NCBI RefSeq assembly: GCF_004104055.1
Contig: NZ_QOVJ01000006.1
Coordinates: 62,001-126,000 of the forward strand
Reading direction: 5' to 3'
DNA: 64,000 nucleotides
DNA from: Leeuwenhoekiella aestuarii
GTDB taxonomy: Bacteria; Bacteroidota; Bacteroidia; Flavobacteriales; Flavobacteriaceae
The notes under the pieces are model-generated. The model saw only the letters and a list, made by a program, of their open reading frames with translations. It was not told where the DNA came from and did not search any database. Positions 48,297 through 56,008 of this stretch are shown here, piece by piece. The position numbers and the translations under genes are program-made. How positions within the stretch are numbered: position 1 is the first letter of the stretch; each line of letters opens with the position of its first letter.

Positions 48297-49210
48297 TTAA
48301 AAAACTTTCGACTATGTAGGTAAATTACAAACAAGAAACTGAAATAATACTTAAACTTAGTAATGACTTTTGTTTGCAAATCAACCGATGAATAAGATTC
48401 TAAATGATAATACAGAGACTTACTTTTTAACAATACAGCCATCCAACCAAAATATTTATAAAGTCGAGGAGTCATAAGCCCTTTTCTATTGAGTAAATCA
48501 ATAATGCTTTTTGAGGCTTTTATTTTTGATTGAACCCGTATAGGGTTGCCTGTATAAAACTCCCCAGTATTGGAATGATTATGTTTTCGCCCATAATAAA
48601 GCGTTTTATCAATTGAGATACCGTTATTCCTCTCGGTAAGTATATTAGTATAGCATTCCCACTCTTCAGCATACAAGAGTTCTTCCTTGAAACGAATATC
48701 GTTAAAGCACTCTTTTCGCCATAATACTGAACAAGAATTAAAGGGTAATTCCTGAGTAATTAACTTACTATAATGTTTTAAGCCTTGAATAGGAAAACTA
48801 TCTAATTTCTCAGAAGTGTCAAAAACCTTATCAAACTTCCCTTCGAAAACTTCCCGTCTATACCTACAAAACTTTAAATCTGGACGAGAGTGTATTTGAT
48901 CTACGCAAAGTTTCAAATTTTGCGGATGAACAATATCATCATCATCAAAAAAAATAACGTATTCACCCTTAGCATGGTCTAGTCCTTTATTTCTGCAACC
49001 CGGAAGTCCCTTTTTATAGTTATGGTTTCTTTGAAAATAACGTATTCTGGAATCTCGCAAATAAGGCATTAAAACTTGTAAAGTATTATCCTCGCTTCCG
49101 TCATCTACTATTAATAATTCCCAACTTTTATAAACTTGATTAAGTATACTCTGTATAGTTTCCTCAATGAAATGGGCTCTATTATAGGTAGCCATTATGA
49201 TAGAAACCAT
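48293..49210 (-). CDS. GT2-family glycosyltransferase
   Basis: 305 residues. The ATG at 49210 was chosen (MVSIIMATYNRAH), since the in-frame upstream codon at 49219 is only a TTG inside the previous gene; the ATG sits one base after that gene's TAG. WELLIVDDGSEDNTL, the metal site YVIFFDDDDIVHP and the base region AEEWECYTNIL are intact. SNTGEFYTGNP is a distinctive acceptor-side loop of unknown meaning. Confidence 0.91.
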   Translation of the reverse strand: MVSIIMATYNRAHFIEETIQSILNQVYKSWELLIVDDGSEDNTLQVLMPYLRDSRIRYFQRNHNYKKGLPGCRNKGLDHAKGEYVIFFDDDDIVHPQNLKLCVDQIHSRPDLKFCRYRREVFEGKFDKVFDTSEKLDSFPIQGLKHYSKLITQELPFNSCSVLWRKECFNDIRFKEELLYAEEWECYTNILTERNNGISIDKTLYYGRKHNHSNTGEFYTGNPIRVQSKIKASKSIIDLLNRKGLMTPRLYKYFGWMAVLLKSKSLYYHLESYSSVDLQTKVITKFKYYFSFLFVIYLHSRKFFK

Positions 49211-49211
49211 A

Positions 49212-50207
49212 CTATACAAAGTTTCCTTTTAAACATTTTATTAGAATGTTTAAGGTTGTTTTATTGCTAAAATTCACTCCAAATAAGATTTCTGGTGTTC
49301 GAAATATTATTCGGAAAAGATTAGGTATATTTTGCAATTCTTTTTTAGAAAGTATTATTTCTCTAATTCTTTTGATCAAAAAGTATTTTACCATTTCAAA
49401 ATCTTGGTTACTTTTATTACAATATGTCCTAAAGGTTTTTAGTATTACAGTTTTATTATCCCAGTAGAAAAAAAAACAGCGACTATTAGCTTTTGACAAA
49501 GAAGCTAAAAACTCTGCGATATTAGAAGGCCAGTCTTGTAATTTTGCTAAACTTAAGAACATCTTTAAAAGATTATTCTCATACTCAGATGAATAATCTT
49601 CATTGTACTGAATTGTGCTACTCAGACTTCTATTATGAATTCTATATTTATATAGATTTTGATTAACATGACCCATTTTAAAACTTGCAGAAGCTCTCAA
49701 CCAAAAATCATAATCCTCTAGTAGAAAAAGAGATTCGTCATAAGGCTCTAAGTACTTATAGCTTGTATGCTTATAAAGGAACGAGCAACCAACAACATTT
49801 CCAAATAAAAGATTTTCAATAGGTCCTGCTTTCATGTATCTTACATTATCACCTTCTTGATCTATTATATCATAATCTGAAAAGATAATGTCTAAATCTT
49901 TTTCCTTTAATTCCGTCAGCAAAACCTCTAAGCAGTTAGTTTTTAAAATGTTATCGTGAGAGGTCCATGTTAAGTAGCTACCCTGAGCTATTTTATGACC
50001 TAGGTTTAAAGAGGCTGGTAATTTGAGATTTGCACTGTTATTTATAATTTTAATTCTACTATCTTCTTTAGAATTTACCTCTAAAATATCTTTAGTTTTA
50101 TCTGAAGAAAAATCATTTACACAAATCAACTCAAAATTTTCATATGACTGCATAATAACACTGTTAAGAGCTTCCTGCAAATAGCTTTCCCCATTATATA
50201 TGGGCAT
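49212..50207 (-). CDS. GT2-family glycosyltransferase missing its first strand (in frame with upstream WbsX-like gene)
   Basis: 331 residues from the first ATG, which reads MPIYNGESYLQEALNS. In a normal GT2 about 6-8 residues (x-I-S-V-I) precede PIYNG and form the first beta strand. Here those codons exist upstream in the same frame (VIKQADLISVI at 50240-50208) but contain no ATG, GTG or TTG start. They are cut off by TAA at 50241-50243, which is the stop of the WbsX-like gene. FELICVNDFSSDKTKD, the SHDN metal region and EDYDFWLRASAS are otherwise typical. It either initiates at an odd codon, restarts at the ATG, or is a broken C-terminal half of a fusion. Confidence 0.8.
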   Translation of the reverse strand: MPIYNGESYLQEALNSVIMQSYENFELICVNDFSSDKTKDILEVNSKEDSRIKIINNSANLKLPASLNLGHKIAQGSYLTWTSHDNILKTNCLEVLLTELKEKDLDIIFSDYDIIDQEGDNVRYMKAGPIENLLFGNVVGCSFLYKHTSYKYLEPYDESLFLLEDYDFWLRASASFKMGHVNQNLYKYRIHNRSLSSTIQYNEDYSSEYENNLLKMFLSLAKLQDWPSNIAEFLASLSKANSRCFFFYWDNKTVILKTFRTYCNKSNQDFEMVKYFLIKRIREIILSKKELQNIPNLFRIIFRTPEILFGVNFSNKTTLNILIKCLKGNFV

Positions 50208-50240
50208 TATTACACTTATTAAATCTGCTTGTTTTATAAC

Positions 50241-51365
50241 TTAATTCTTCTGCGTTAACTTTAATTCTTTAATTACCTTTAAAAAAGAAATACCAAACTC
50301 TTGATCAGGCTCCAAATAATTACCTTCTGCCCATTCGTTCCAAGATTTAATAATAATTATTTGTGGATTTTCTGGTTTGCTTTTTAAAATCCGTATCATA
50401 TGATCCAAATGTTCTTTCCAGGCATTTGGTGTCGCATTCTTAAATATAAGGGACTTCTTTCCTGATCTTGGAGAGTTGTCCCAATTTGGAAAAGCGCAGG
50501 GAATATATTTTTTATGAGGTATATCTTGAGACAATAATTTCACCCCTTTTTTGTAATCAAATATTAAGGGGCGTCTTCGCTCGCCTATTTTATTGGTATA
50601 ACCAATGAGGCTTTTATACTTCATTTCAATTCTATTTAAAAACGAGCCATTTTTAAACCAAGTGTCTTGGTTGTATCTCATCCTTCTAAATATATCAATA
50701 CCTACTTGACCAAAAATAAATTCATTAGATTTAATGAAATCTATATTATTAACAATCGTAGCTACAAAATAAACTCCATTAAATCCTTCTTGAATAGCCC
50801 AAAAATTAAAAAGTTCTAGAAAATGCTCAAGATTTGGGATATCGTCTATTCGGTAAATATGAAACATGGGTTTGTTTCCTACTTTTATGTAGCGTTCATC
50901 CTTAAAAAAAGGTAATAAATAATCAAAATATTGTCTATAATCTAAGTCTTCCCCGTACTCCTGTTCTATGAGGATATCCGGACTTTCAACTCCATGCCAT
51001 ATTCCTTTCCAAGTTTCATTTGCCCAACAAAAACAAAAAGGAATCTTAACCTTTTTGTTTTCCAACATTTGCTCTGCTGGACGTTCAAGCAAATATTTAT
51101 CACCTCCAAACCAATACTGGTAATAGATAAAACCATCTATACCATAATCCAACGCTAGCTCTGATTGTTTCTCTTGAATTTCCGGGAGTCTTAAATCATA
51201 AAAGCCAAAATCTGCAGGTAATTTAGGTTGCTTATGTCTTCGAAATAATGGTTTTGCTTTAGCTACATTTGTCCACTCAGTGAAACCTTTACCCCACCAC
51301 TCATCATTTTCAGGAATTGGATGATATTGAGGTAAATAATAAGCTAGAAATCTTATTTCACTCAT
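50241..51365 (-). CDS. WbsX-like (GH99-like) glycan-biosynthesis protein
   Basis: 374 residues from the ATG at 51365 (MSEIRFLAYYLPQYH). An in-frame ATG at 51383 is possible, but the shorter one overlaps the previous gene by 8 bp, as is common here. The marks of the WbsX/GH99-like family (PF14307 type) are clear: YYLPQYHPIPENDEWWG, WTNVAKAKPLF, GIDGFIYYQYWF, FCFCWANETW and the C-terminal IIKSWNEWAEGNYLEP. The family occurs in O-antigen and capsule loci, where it is thought to act as a transferase or an endo-mannosidase-like processing enzyme. Its stop is in frame with the following GT2 gene. Confidence 0.9.
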   Translation of the reverse strand: MSEIRFLAYYLPQYHPIPENDEWWGKGFTEWTNVAKAKPLFRRHKQPKLPADFGFYDLRLPEIQEKQSELALDYGIDGFIYYQYWFGGDKYLLERPAEQMLENKKVKIPFCFCWANETWKGIWHGVESPDILIEQEYGEDLDYRQYFDYLLPFFKDERYIKVGNKPMFHIYRIDDIPNLEHFLELFNFWAIQEGFNGVYFVATIVNNIDFIKSNEFIFGQVGIDIFRRMRYNQDTWFKNGSFLNRIEMKYKSLIGYTNKIGERRRPLIFDYKKGVKLLSQDIPHKKYIPCAFPNWDNSPRSGKKSLIFKNATPNAWKEHLDHMIRILKSKPENPQIIIIKSWNEWAEGNYLEPDQEFGISFLKVIKELKLTQKN

Positions 51366-52200
51366 TTTTATGTAATTCGTCATACTTCGAAAATAGTGAT
51401 AAGTGCAAAAATTTTCTAAAAAACAGATCTAGTACAAATTTCTTACTGTTAAACAACTTAAACTGTCGATCTTTTAAATAGAACATCGTTTCTTCAAGGT
51501 GTTTAAAAGATCCGTAATGTTTTACAAAAAAATCAGCATGTTTTATACTTAAATAGTTTAACGAATATTCCACTTGCTCTTTCGTCATTGCATTCAACAT
51601 AGAGTTTGCTTTTTTTCTATAATAAAACAAAGCTTCCTTAATTTGAAAAACTTTACCTCCTCCTTTCAGTAAACCTATCCAGAAATCCCAATCTTCCCAG
51701 CCATAAATTAGATTTTTGTCATATCCTCCAACTTCAATCCAATCCACCTTTTTGAAAATTGCAGTACAGGGAATAATATTATTTCTACTTAATTTTCTTT
51801 GAGAGTATGAAGGTAATTCCCACATACCTTGATCATCTCCAAAAAACTCAGTTAACGTATAAACCAATTTAATGTCTAAATCATTGGAGAGGATTTCAAA
51901 TGATCTGGATATAAAATTTTTATTAATCCGATCATCCGCATCTAATGGTAATATATATTTCCTCGTTGCAAAAGTAATACCTGTATTACGTGCAGTACTT
52001 AGCCCCTTATTTTCTTGATTTATGAGAAAAAAACGATTATCATTGGCAATTAACTCTTCAATAATAATTTTAGAATGATCAGTGCTTCCGTCATTGACTA
52101 CAATACACTCCCAATCTGTATAATACTGATTTTTAACAGACTTTATGCAATCACTTATAAACTCTCCTTGATTATAACAAGGTATTATTATACTTACCAC
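51358..52200 (-). CDS. GT2-family glycosyltransferase
   Basis: 280 residues with a GTG start two bases after the previous stop; the next in-frame Met is far downstream. VSIIIPCYNQGEFISDCIKS, WECIVVNDGSTDHSKI, the metal site YILPLDADDRINKN and base motif WEDWDFWIGLLKGGG are complete. It is short for a GT2, with a basic C-terminal tail and no TM. It forms one coupled run with WbsX and the following GT2 genes. Confidence 0.91.
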   Translation of the reverse strand: MVSIIIPCYNQGEFISDCIKSVKNQYYTDWECIVVNDGSTDHSKIIIEELIANDNRFFLINQENKGLSTARNTGITFATRKYILPLDADDRINKNFISRSFEILSNDLDIKLVYTLTEFFGDDQGMWELPSYSQRKLSRNNIIPCTAIFKKVDWIEVGGYDKNLIYGWEDWDFWIGLLKGGGKVFQIKEALFYYRKKANSMLNAMTKEQVEYSLNYLSIKHADFFVKHYGSFKHLEETMFYLKDRQFKLFNSKKFVLDLFFRKFLHLSLFSKYDELHKNE

Positions 52201-52202
52201 TT

Positions 52203-53183
52203 TTATATATGCACCTTAAAAGGTTTCAGATAAACATTTTTTTTTGTAATCGTTCCTAAAATCCATTTAACTGAGGCTAAAATTTTGGACTTTAACGAGT
52301 TATTAAAATAAACTAAGCTCATTATCAGATACAAATATGTTTTCATTCGAGTCTTGAAATCTTGAGTGTTAACACTCTTTAAAAGATATTGGTAAAGCAG
52401 TGTAAAGAGATAATATTTAGTTTCATTACTTATTAGGTGATTATAGTTCTTTAGTACCCAAAACCTCACAATTACGTTTGATAAAAATTTTTTAGGATTG
52501 TCCATTATACTATTTGACATGTTCCTTTCATGTTCACGAATTACAACTCCAATTCTATCAGAGGTTTTATATGACTCACCTAATGCTAGAATTCGAATAT
52601 GATAATCATAATCCTGAGATTGGTATAACTGTTCATTGAAATAAATTCTATTCTTTTTTAAAAATTTTTTTTTCCAAAGAGGTGCCCCTGTTAACCAAAA
52701 GATTTTAAATTGGATATAATCATCAAGTGGATTTTGAGACACTAATTTTTGACATCTTAATCCTTGCGTTCTGTTTTCTTTCAAACTATAAATTTCTGAT
52801 TGGCAAATCATAAAATTGGGCAGTCCTTTTTCTAATTCCTTTACGCCTTCTTGTAATTTATGACTTAACATCAAATCATCATCATCAAACCAATTCACAT
52901 ATTCCCCCTTACTCAACTCAAATCCATAATTCCTGCACGCATTAGCGCCTTTAGGGCGATCTTTGGGACGGTGATGGTATTGACATCGAGAGTCTTTCGC
53001 TACATATTCAGCCAGTAGCTTATCCGTACCATCCGTACTCCCATCATCCACAACGATACACTCCCAGTTAGTATAAGTTTGCGCTAATATCGAATCAAGA
53101 GTCTCCCTAATCAGATTCGCCCGATTATAAGTAGGGATTATTATGGAGACTAGACTTTTATTATTTTTCTTGTCTTTTTCCAT
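52203..53183 (-). CDS. GT2-family glycosyltransferase, near-twin N-terminus with the next gene
   Basis: 326 residues. The first 105 residues (LVSIIIPTYNRANLIRETLD, WECIVVDDGSTDGTD, HHRPKDRPKGANACRNYGF, NWFDDDDLM) are close to identical to those of the gene at 53150-54064, at both protein and DNA level. The C-terminal 210 residues are unrelated to it. The DDDD metal site and a YQSQDYDYHIRIL base region are intact. The start ATG is internal to the neighbour, with a 34-bp overlap. It is one of three related GT2 genes in the locus. Confidence 0.91.
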   Translation of the reverse strand: MEKDKKNNKSLVSIIIPTYNRANLIRETLDSILAQTYTNWECIVVDDGSTDGTDKLLAEYVAKDSRCQYHHRPKDRPKGANACRNYGFELSKGEYVNWFDDDDLMLSHKLQEGVKELEKGLPNFMICQSEIYSLKENRTQGLRCQKLVSQNPLDDYIQFKIFWLTGAPLWKKKFLKKNRIYFNEQLYQSQDYDYHIRILALGESYKTSDRIGVVIREHERNMSNSIMDNPKKFLSNVIVRFWVLKNYNHLISNETKYYLFTLLYQYLLKSVNTQDFKTRMKTYLYLIMSLVYFNNSLKSKILASVKWILGTITKKNVYLKPFKVHI

Positions 53184-54064
53184 AAATCTTTCATTAATTG
53201 ATCTCTGAAAAAAAGAGAATTTAAAAAAATCACCTCTTTAAAACCTCCCTCTTTCAAACTACTGTAAGAGTAATTTTTACCTAAATTAATATAATGCTTA
53301 ACATATTTCTTCTTGTAATTTTTAGTAATCAATTTTTTAATTAATTTCCAACTGCGAACTAAATCTAATGCTTTTTCTTTCGAGTTAACAATACTTGTTT
53401 GCTCATTCAAATGCATTCTATAGTAAGCCCCAGTATCTGGAGCAAATAATATTTTGTCGGCATTTAAAAAAATATTGGTAAAAAATAATCCATCTTGGTT
53501 AATCTTTAAATACTCATTCCAAGGTGATGAATTGACGATTAAACTTCGGGGAATTAGAAAGCAATGTAAAGGGTAAAAAGTACTATACCTTCCGTAGTCT
53601 TCAAGTAATTCAATTGGATTGTAATAATCTCTATAAATCTTTAAATCCTTCATAACTAGTTGATTACCATTGAAATCATACTTTCTATACCATTTACAAG
53701 TTAATACAGTATAAAAACTTTGATTTATTATTAAATTTACTTGAGCTTCTAGTTTATTTTCTTTTATGATATCATCACTATCCAACCATTGAATATACTC
53801 CCCCTGACTCAACTCAAACCCATAATTCCGACACGCATTAGCCCCTTTAGGGCGATCTTTGGGACGGTGATGGTATTGAAATCGAGAATCTTTAGCCACA
53901 TACTCCGCAAGCACCTCATCCGTACCATCCGTACTCCCATCATCCACTACAATACACTCCCAGTGGGTATAGGTCTGCGCCAGCACCGAATCCAGGGTCT
54001 CCCCGATCAAATGCGCCCGGTTATAAGTGGGGATGATGATAGAGACTAAAGGTTGTTCATGCAT
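53150..54064 (-). CDS. GT2-family glycosyltransferase, first gene of the downstream glycosyltransferase run
   Basis: 304 residues. The N-terminus LVSIIIPTYNRAHLIGETLD and HHRPKDRPKGANACRNYGF match the next gene almost exactly. The metal site is IQWLDSDDIIKEN. The C-terminal part differs (LLEDYGRYSTFYPLHCFLIP, FLNADKILFAPDTGAYYRMH) and probably recognises another acceptor. It follows 431 bp of non-coding DNA and a promoter-like site at 54174-54207, so it is taken as the first gene of the second transcription unit of the locus. Confidence 0.91.
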   Translation of the reverse strand: MHEQPLVSIIIPTYNRAHLIGETLDSVLAQTYTHWECIVVDDGSTDGTDEVLAEYVAKDSRFQYHHRPKDRPKGANACRNYGFELSQGEYIQWLDSDDIIKENKLEAQVNLIINQSFYTVLTCKWYRKYDFNGNQLVMKDLKIYRDYYNPIELLEDYGRYSTFYPLHCFLIPRSLIVNSSPWNEYLKINQDGLFFTNIFLNADKILFAPDTGAYYRMHLNEQTSIVNSKEKALDLVRSWKLIKKLITKNYKKKYVKHYINLGKNYSYSSLKEGGFKEVIFLNSLFFRDQLMKDLWKKTRKIIKV

Positions 54065-54173
54065 AACTAAAAATCCTAAATACCAATTTTAATAGATTAC
54101 CTCTGTAGGAGTACCCGTTTAAGCAGGCTGATCATTTCACAAACCTGCTTGCCAGGCCAAATCCTGAATCATT

Positions 54174-54207
54174 CAAACCTAATCGAGCTAAAACTCCATA
54201 TATCCAA
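54174..54207 (-). promoter_or_regulatory. Candidate promoter of the glycosyltransferase run
   Basis: On the minus strand TTG (54207-54205), a 23-base spacer, then TAGGTTTG (54181-54174), an exact TAnnTTTG. The spacer is at the upper limit. The predicted start near 54167 leaves a leader of about 100 bases that can fold into a 7-bp hairpin. Confidence 0.5.
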
Positions 54208-54297
54208 CGGATACATTTCACATAACAAACCTGTAGCTACTCCGTAGCAAAGGCGTAGGTAAAGCGTATTATGCCTAAATCAAAAAAAACCTCACTC

Positions 54298-54334
54298 CGG
54301 CAAATCCGGCAGAATCGGCAGAATCGGCAGGAAT
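54298..54334 (+). repeat. Four 9-bp tandem units
   Basis: CGGCAAATC, CGGCAGAAT, CGGCAGAAT and CGGCAGGAA(T) stand back to back: two exact copies flanked by two near copies. They end 13 bp before the TTG of the plus-strand promoter-like site, so they may be binding sites for a regulator, or a slippage product. Confidence 0.6.
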
Positions 54335-54346
54335 GACCACTCCCAA

Positions 54347-54377
54347 TTGCCTCAGCCTAAAAAGCAACTTAATTTCG
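54347..54377 (+). promoter_or_regulatory. Candidate promoter of the orphan forward gene
   Basis: TTG (54347-54349), a 20-base spacer, then TAATTTCG (54370-54377), one mismatch from TAnnTTTG. It would leave a leader of about 110 bases. Confidence 0.4.
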
Positions 54378-54495
54378 GCTTTATAAATTCGTTTTAAGCA
54401 CTGCATCCCTAAACGGTTTAGATCAACACCTACAAATTAGAAATGCAGTAACAAAACAAGGACAACTAAAACATGTATAACGTAATCAAACTACT

Positions 54496-55242
54496 ATGGC
54501 TACACTCAAAGGCTTGATCAAAATAGAAGGCACCCTCGACGGCTTAACCTTCTACAAAGGAAAAAACGGCTATTTCATTCGCACCAAAGGCGGCATCAGT
54601 AAAAACCGTATTAATAACGACCCGGCATTCATCCGTACCCGGGAGAATGCCACCGAATTTGGCTTAGCGGCCACATCAGGTAAAATACTACGACAATCAT
54701 TAGCGAAGCTTTTGCACAATACCCAAGACCCCACGTTGCCATCCTGCCTGATGCGTAAACTGATGTTGATCAAAAATCAGGACACCACCTCTCCAAGAGG
54801 GCAACGCAGTCCAGCGGTAGGCTTAACAACTCCTGAAGGCAAAGTGCTCTTGCAAAATTTTGATTGTAACGAAAATGCAATTTTGGCCCAAGTGCTTCGT
54901 GCCGACTATACAGTAAACACAACTACCGGCGAGATCAGTATTCCGGATTTCGTTCCCGGGACACAATTGGTCGCTCCTCCGGGAGCTACCCACGTCACCT
55001 TGCAATCGGCCTTCCTAAATTTAGATTTCACAACCGAAGCCCGAAATTTGCAACTTAGCGATCCACTCAACTTGTCCATCAACCTGACGCCCCATAACGT
55101 GACACTTGCTCCGGCTGCGGTTACAGGTTCAGGGGTTACGATGATTCTTTTACAACTTTCCTTTTTTCAGAAGATAAACGGGGTACAGTATCACCTCAAT
55201 AATGGTGCGTTCAACACCCTCAACATTTTACGGGTGGTTTAA
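54496..55242 (+). CDS. Conserved-looking protein of unknown function, forward strand inside the locus
   Basis: 248 residues with no signal peptide, TM or known motif. The N-terminus is striking: LKGLIKIEGTLDGLTFYKGK then GYFIRTKGG, DPAFIRTRENATEFG and a basic helical stretch LRQSLAKLL. The rest is beta-rich, with Thr/Leu/Pro-rich strands (TQLVAPPGATHVTLQSAF). I have seen similar N-termini in multi-copy Bacteroidota proteins of unknown function, but no role is known to me. It is the only plus-strand gene in the 33 kb locus, facing the methyltransferase gene 43 bp away. Ordinary codon use suggests it is a true gene. Confidence 0.72.
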   Translation: MATLKGLIKIEGTLDGLTFYKGKNGYFIRTKGGISKNRINNDPAFIRTRENATEFGLAATSGKILRQSLAKLLHNTQDPTLPSCLMRKLMLIKNQDTTSPRGQRSPAVGLTTPEGKVLLQNFDCNENAILAQVLRADYTVNTTTGEISIPDFVPGTQLVAPPGATHVTLQSAFLNLDFTTEARNLQLSDPLNLSINLTPHNVTLAPAAVTGSGVTMILLQLSFFQKINGVQYHLNNGAFNTLNILRVV

Positions 55243-55285
55243 TTTTTCAGCTAAGAAAGTCGGTTAAACACATAATCGGATTTCT

Positions 55286-56008
55286 TTATTCAAAGGCATA
55301 AGGACTAGCATCAAATTTGGACTCAGAAGCCAGAATTCCGTACCGCTTATATAAACTTAAATTCAGATTGCTTTCAGTTTTCCAGGTTTGAATAATTTCA
55401 CGTTCCATGGGTCTACTGGTATCATCTAAGAACCATATAGTGCCGTTATGACTATTGTCCGTTAAAAAAGGATAAGCACTGTAACGGGCATAAGGCGTAC
55501 TTCCACCAAAAGGTCCGTCTACTAACACAAAATCAAAAAGCGTGTCTCCTATTTCAGATTTTAAAATAGCAGTATCGTACCATAAATGTTGTTCTTTATA
55601 GGCCCATTCCTTGGAAACGTCCTTTAAAGGACAATAAAGGATCGTAACACTATCTGAAAGGCCTAGAGCATCAAGCTGGGCTTCCATGGCATTTTTCCAG
55701 GTGAGATCTGATTCAACGGAATAAAATATAAAATCATCTCCTAAGTTTTTTAGGGTTTGAGCTATATATAGCGTAGTGGCTCCGCTACCAAACTCAATAA
55801 TCGTTTTGGCTTTTCTTATGTGTATAAGATTTAGGCAATGCACTATCGCTCTGGGGGTCATCGACCAACCCGTTTCCGGAATAAAATAAGGTCTTGGCAA
55901 TAAATGCAAAAGTTTATTAGAAGCATAGAGCTGCTCTTGAGCATAAAGCATTTTTTTCTGATTGGCTCTAAGCTCATTAACAATACGCTTTATTTTTTTA
56001 AACATCAT
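55286..56008 (-). CDS. Class I SAM-dependent methyltransferase-like protein
   Basis: 240 residues. The SAM-binding motif I is TIIEFGSGATTLYIAQ (near residue 70), motif II is FYSVESDLTWKN, and motif IV is DFVLVDGPFGG. GWSMTPRAIVHCLNL precedes them and may contribute to substrate binding. It overlaps wzt by 11 bp, so the two are coupled. In ABC-exported O antigens a methyl- or phospho-methyl cap is sometimes read by the Wzt C-terminal domain. This gene could supply such a cap, but no such activity is shown by the sequence. Confidence 0.82.
   Translation of the reverse strand: MMFKKIKRIVNELRANQKKMLYAQEQLYASNKLLHLLPRPYFIPETGWSMTPRAIVHCLNLIHIRKAKTIIEFGSGATTLYIAQTLKNLGDDFIFYSVESDLTWKNAMEAQLDALGLSDSVTILYCPLKDVSKEWAYKEQHLWYDTAILKSEIGDTLFDFVLVDGPFGGSTPYARYSAYPFLTDNSHNGTIWFLDDTSRPMEREIIQTWKTESNLNLSLYKRYGILASESKFDASPYAFE

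Larger units (their letters stand above)
54065..54495. other. Intergenic region inside the polysaccharide locus
   Basis: 431 bp. It contains a minus-strand promoter-like site (54174-54207), a hairpin in the predicted leader (54121-54127 with 54144-54150), a tract of 9-bp repeats (54298-54334) and a plus-strand promoter-like site (54347-54377). It separates the glycosyltransferase run from the forward-strand orphan gene. No gene, transposase remnant or tRNA is seen. Confidence 0.6.

Noticed and set aside
54065-54495. Insertion sequence or mobile remnant around the forward-strand gene
   Set aside because: No transposase fragment, terminal inverted repeats or target duplication were found. Only short tandem repeats and promoter-like sites are present.
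55253-55286. Possible terminator between the orphan gene and the methyltransferase gene
   Set aside because: Only a weak 6-bp AT-rich pairing overlapping the methyltransferase stop codon, not enough to call.
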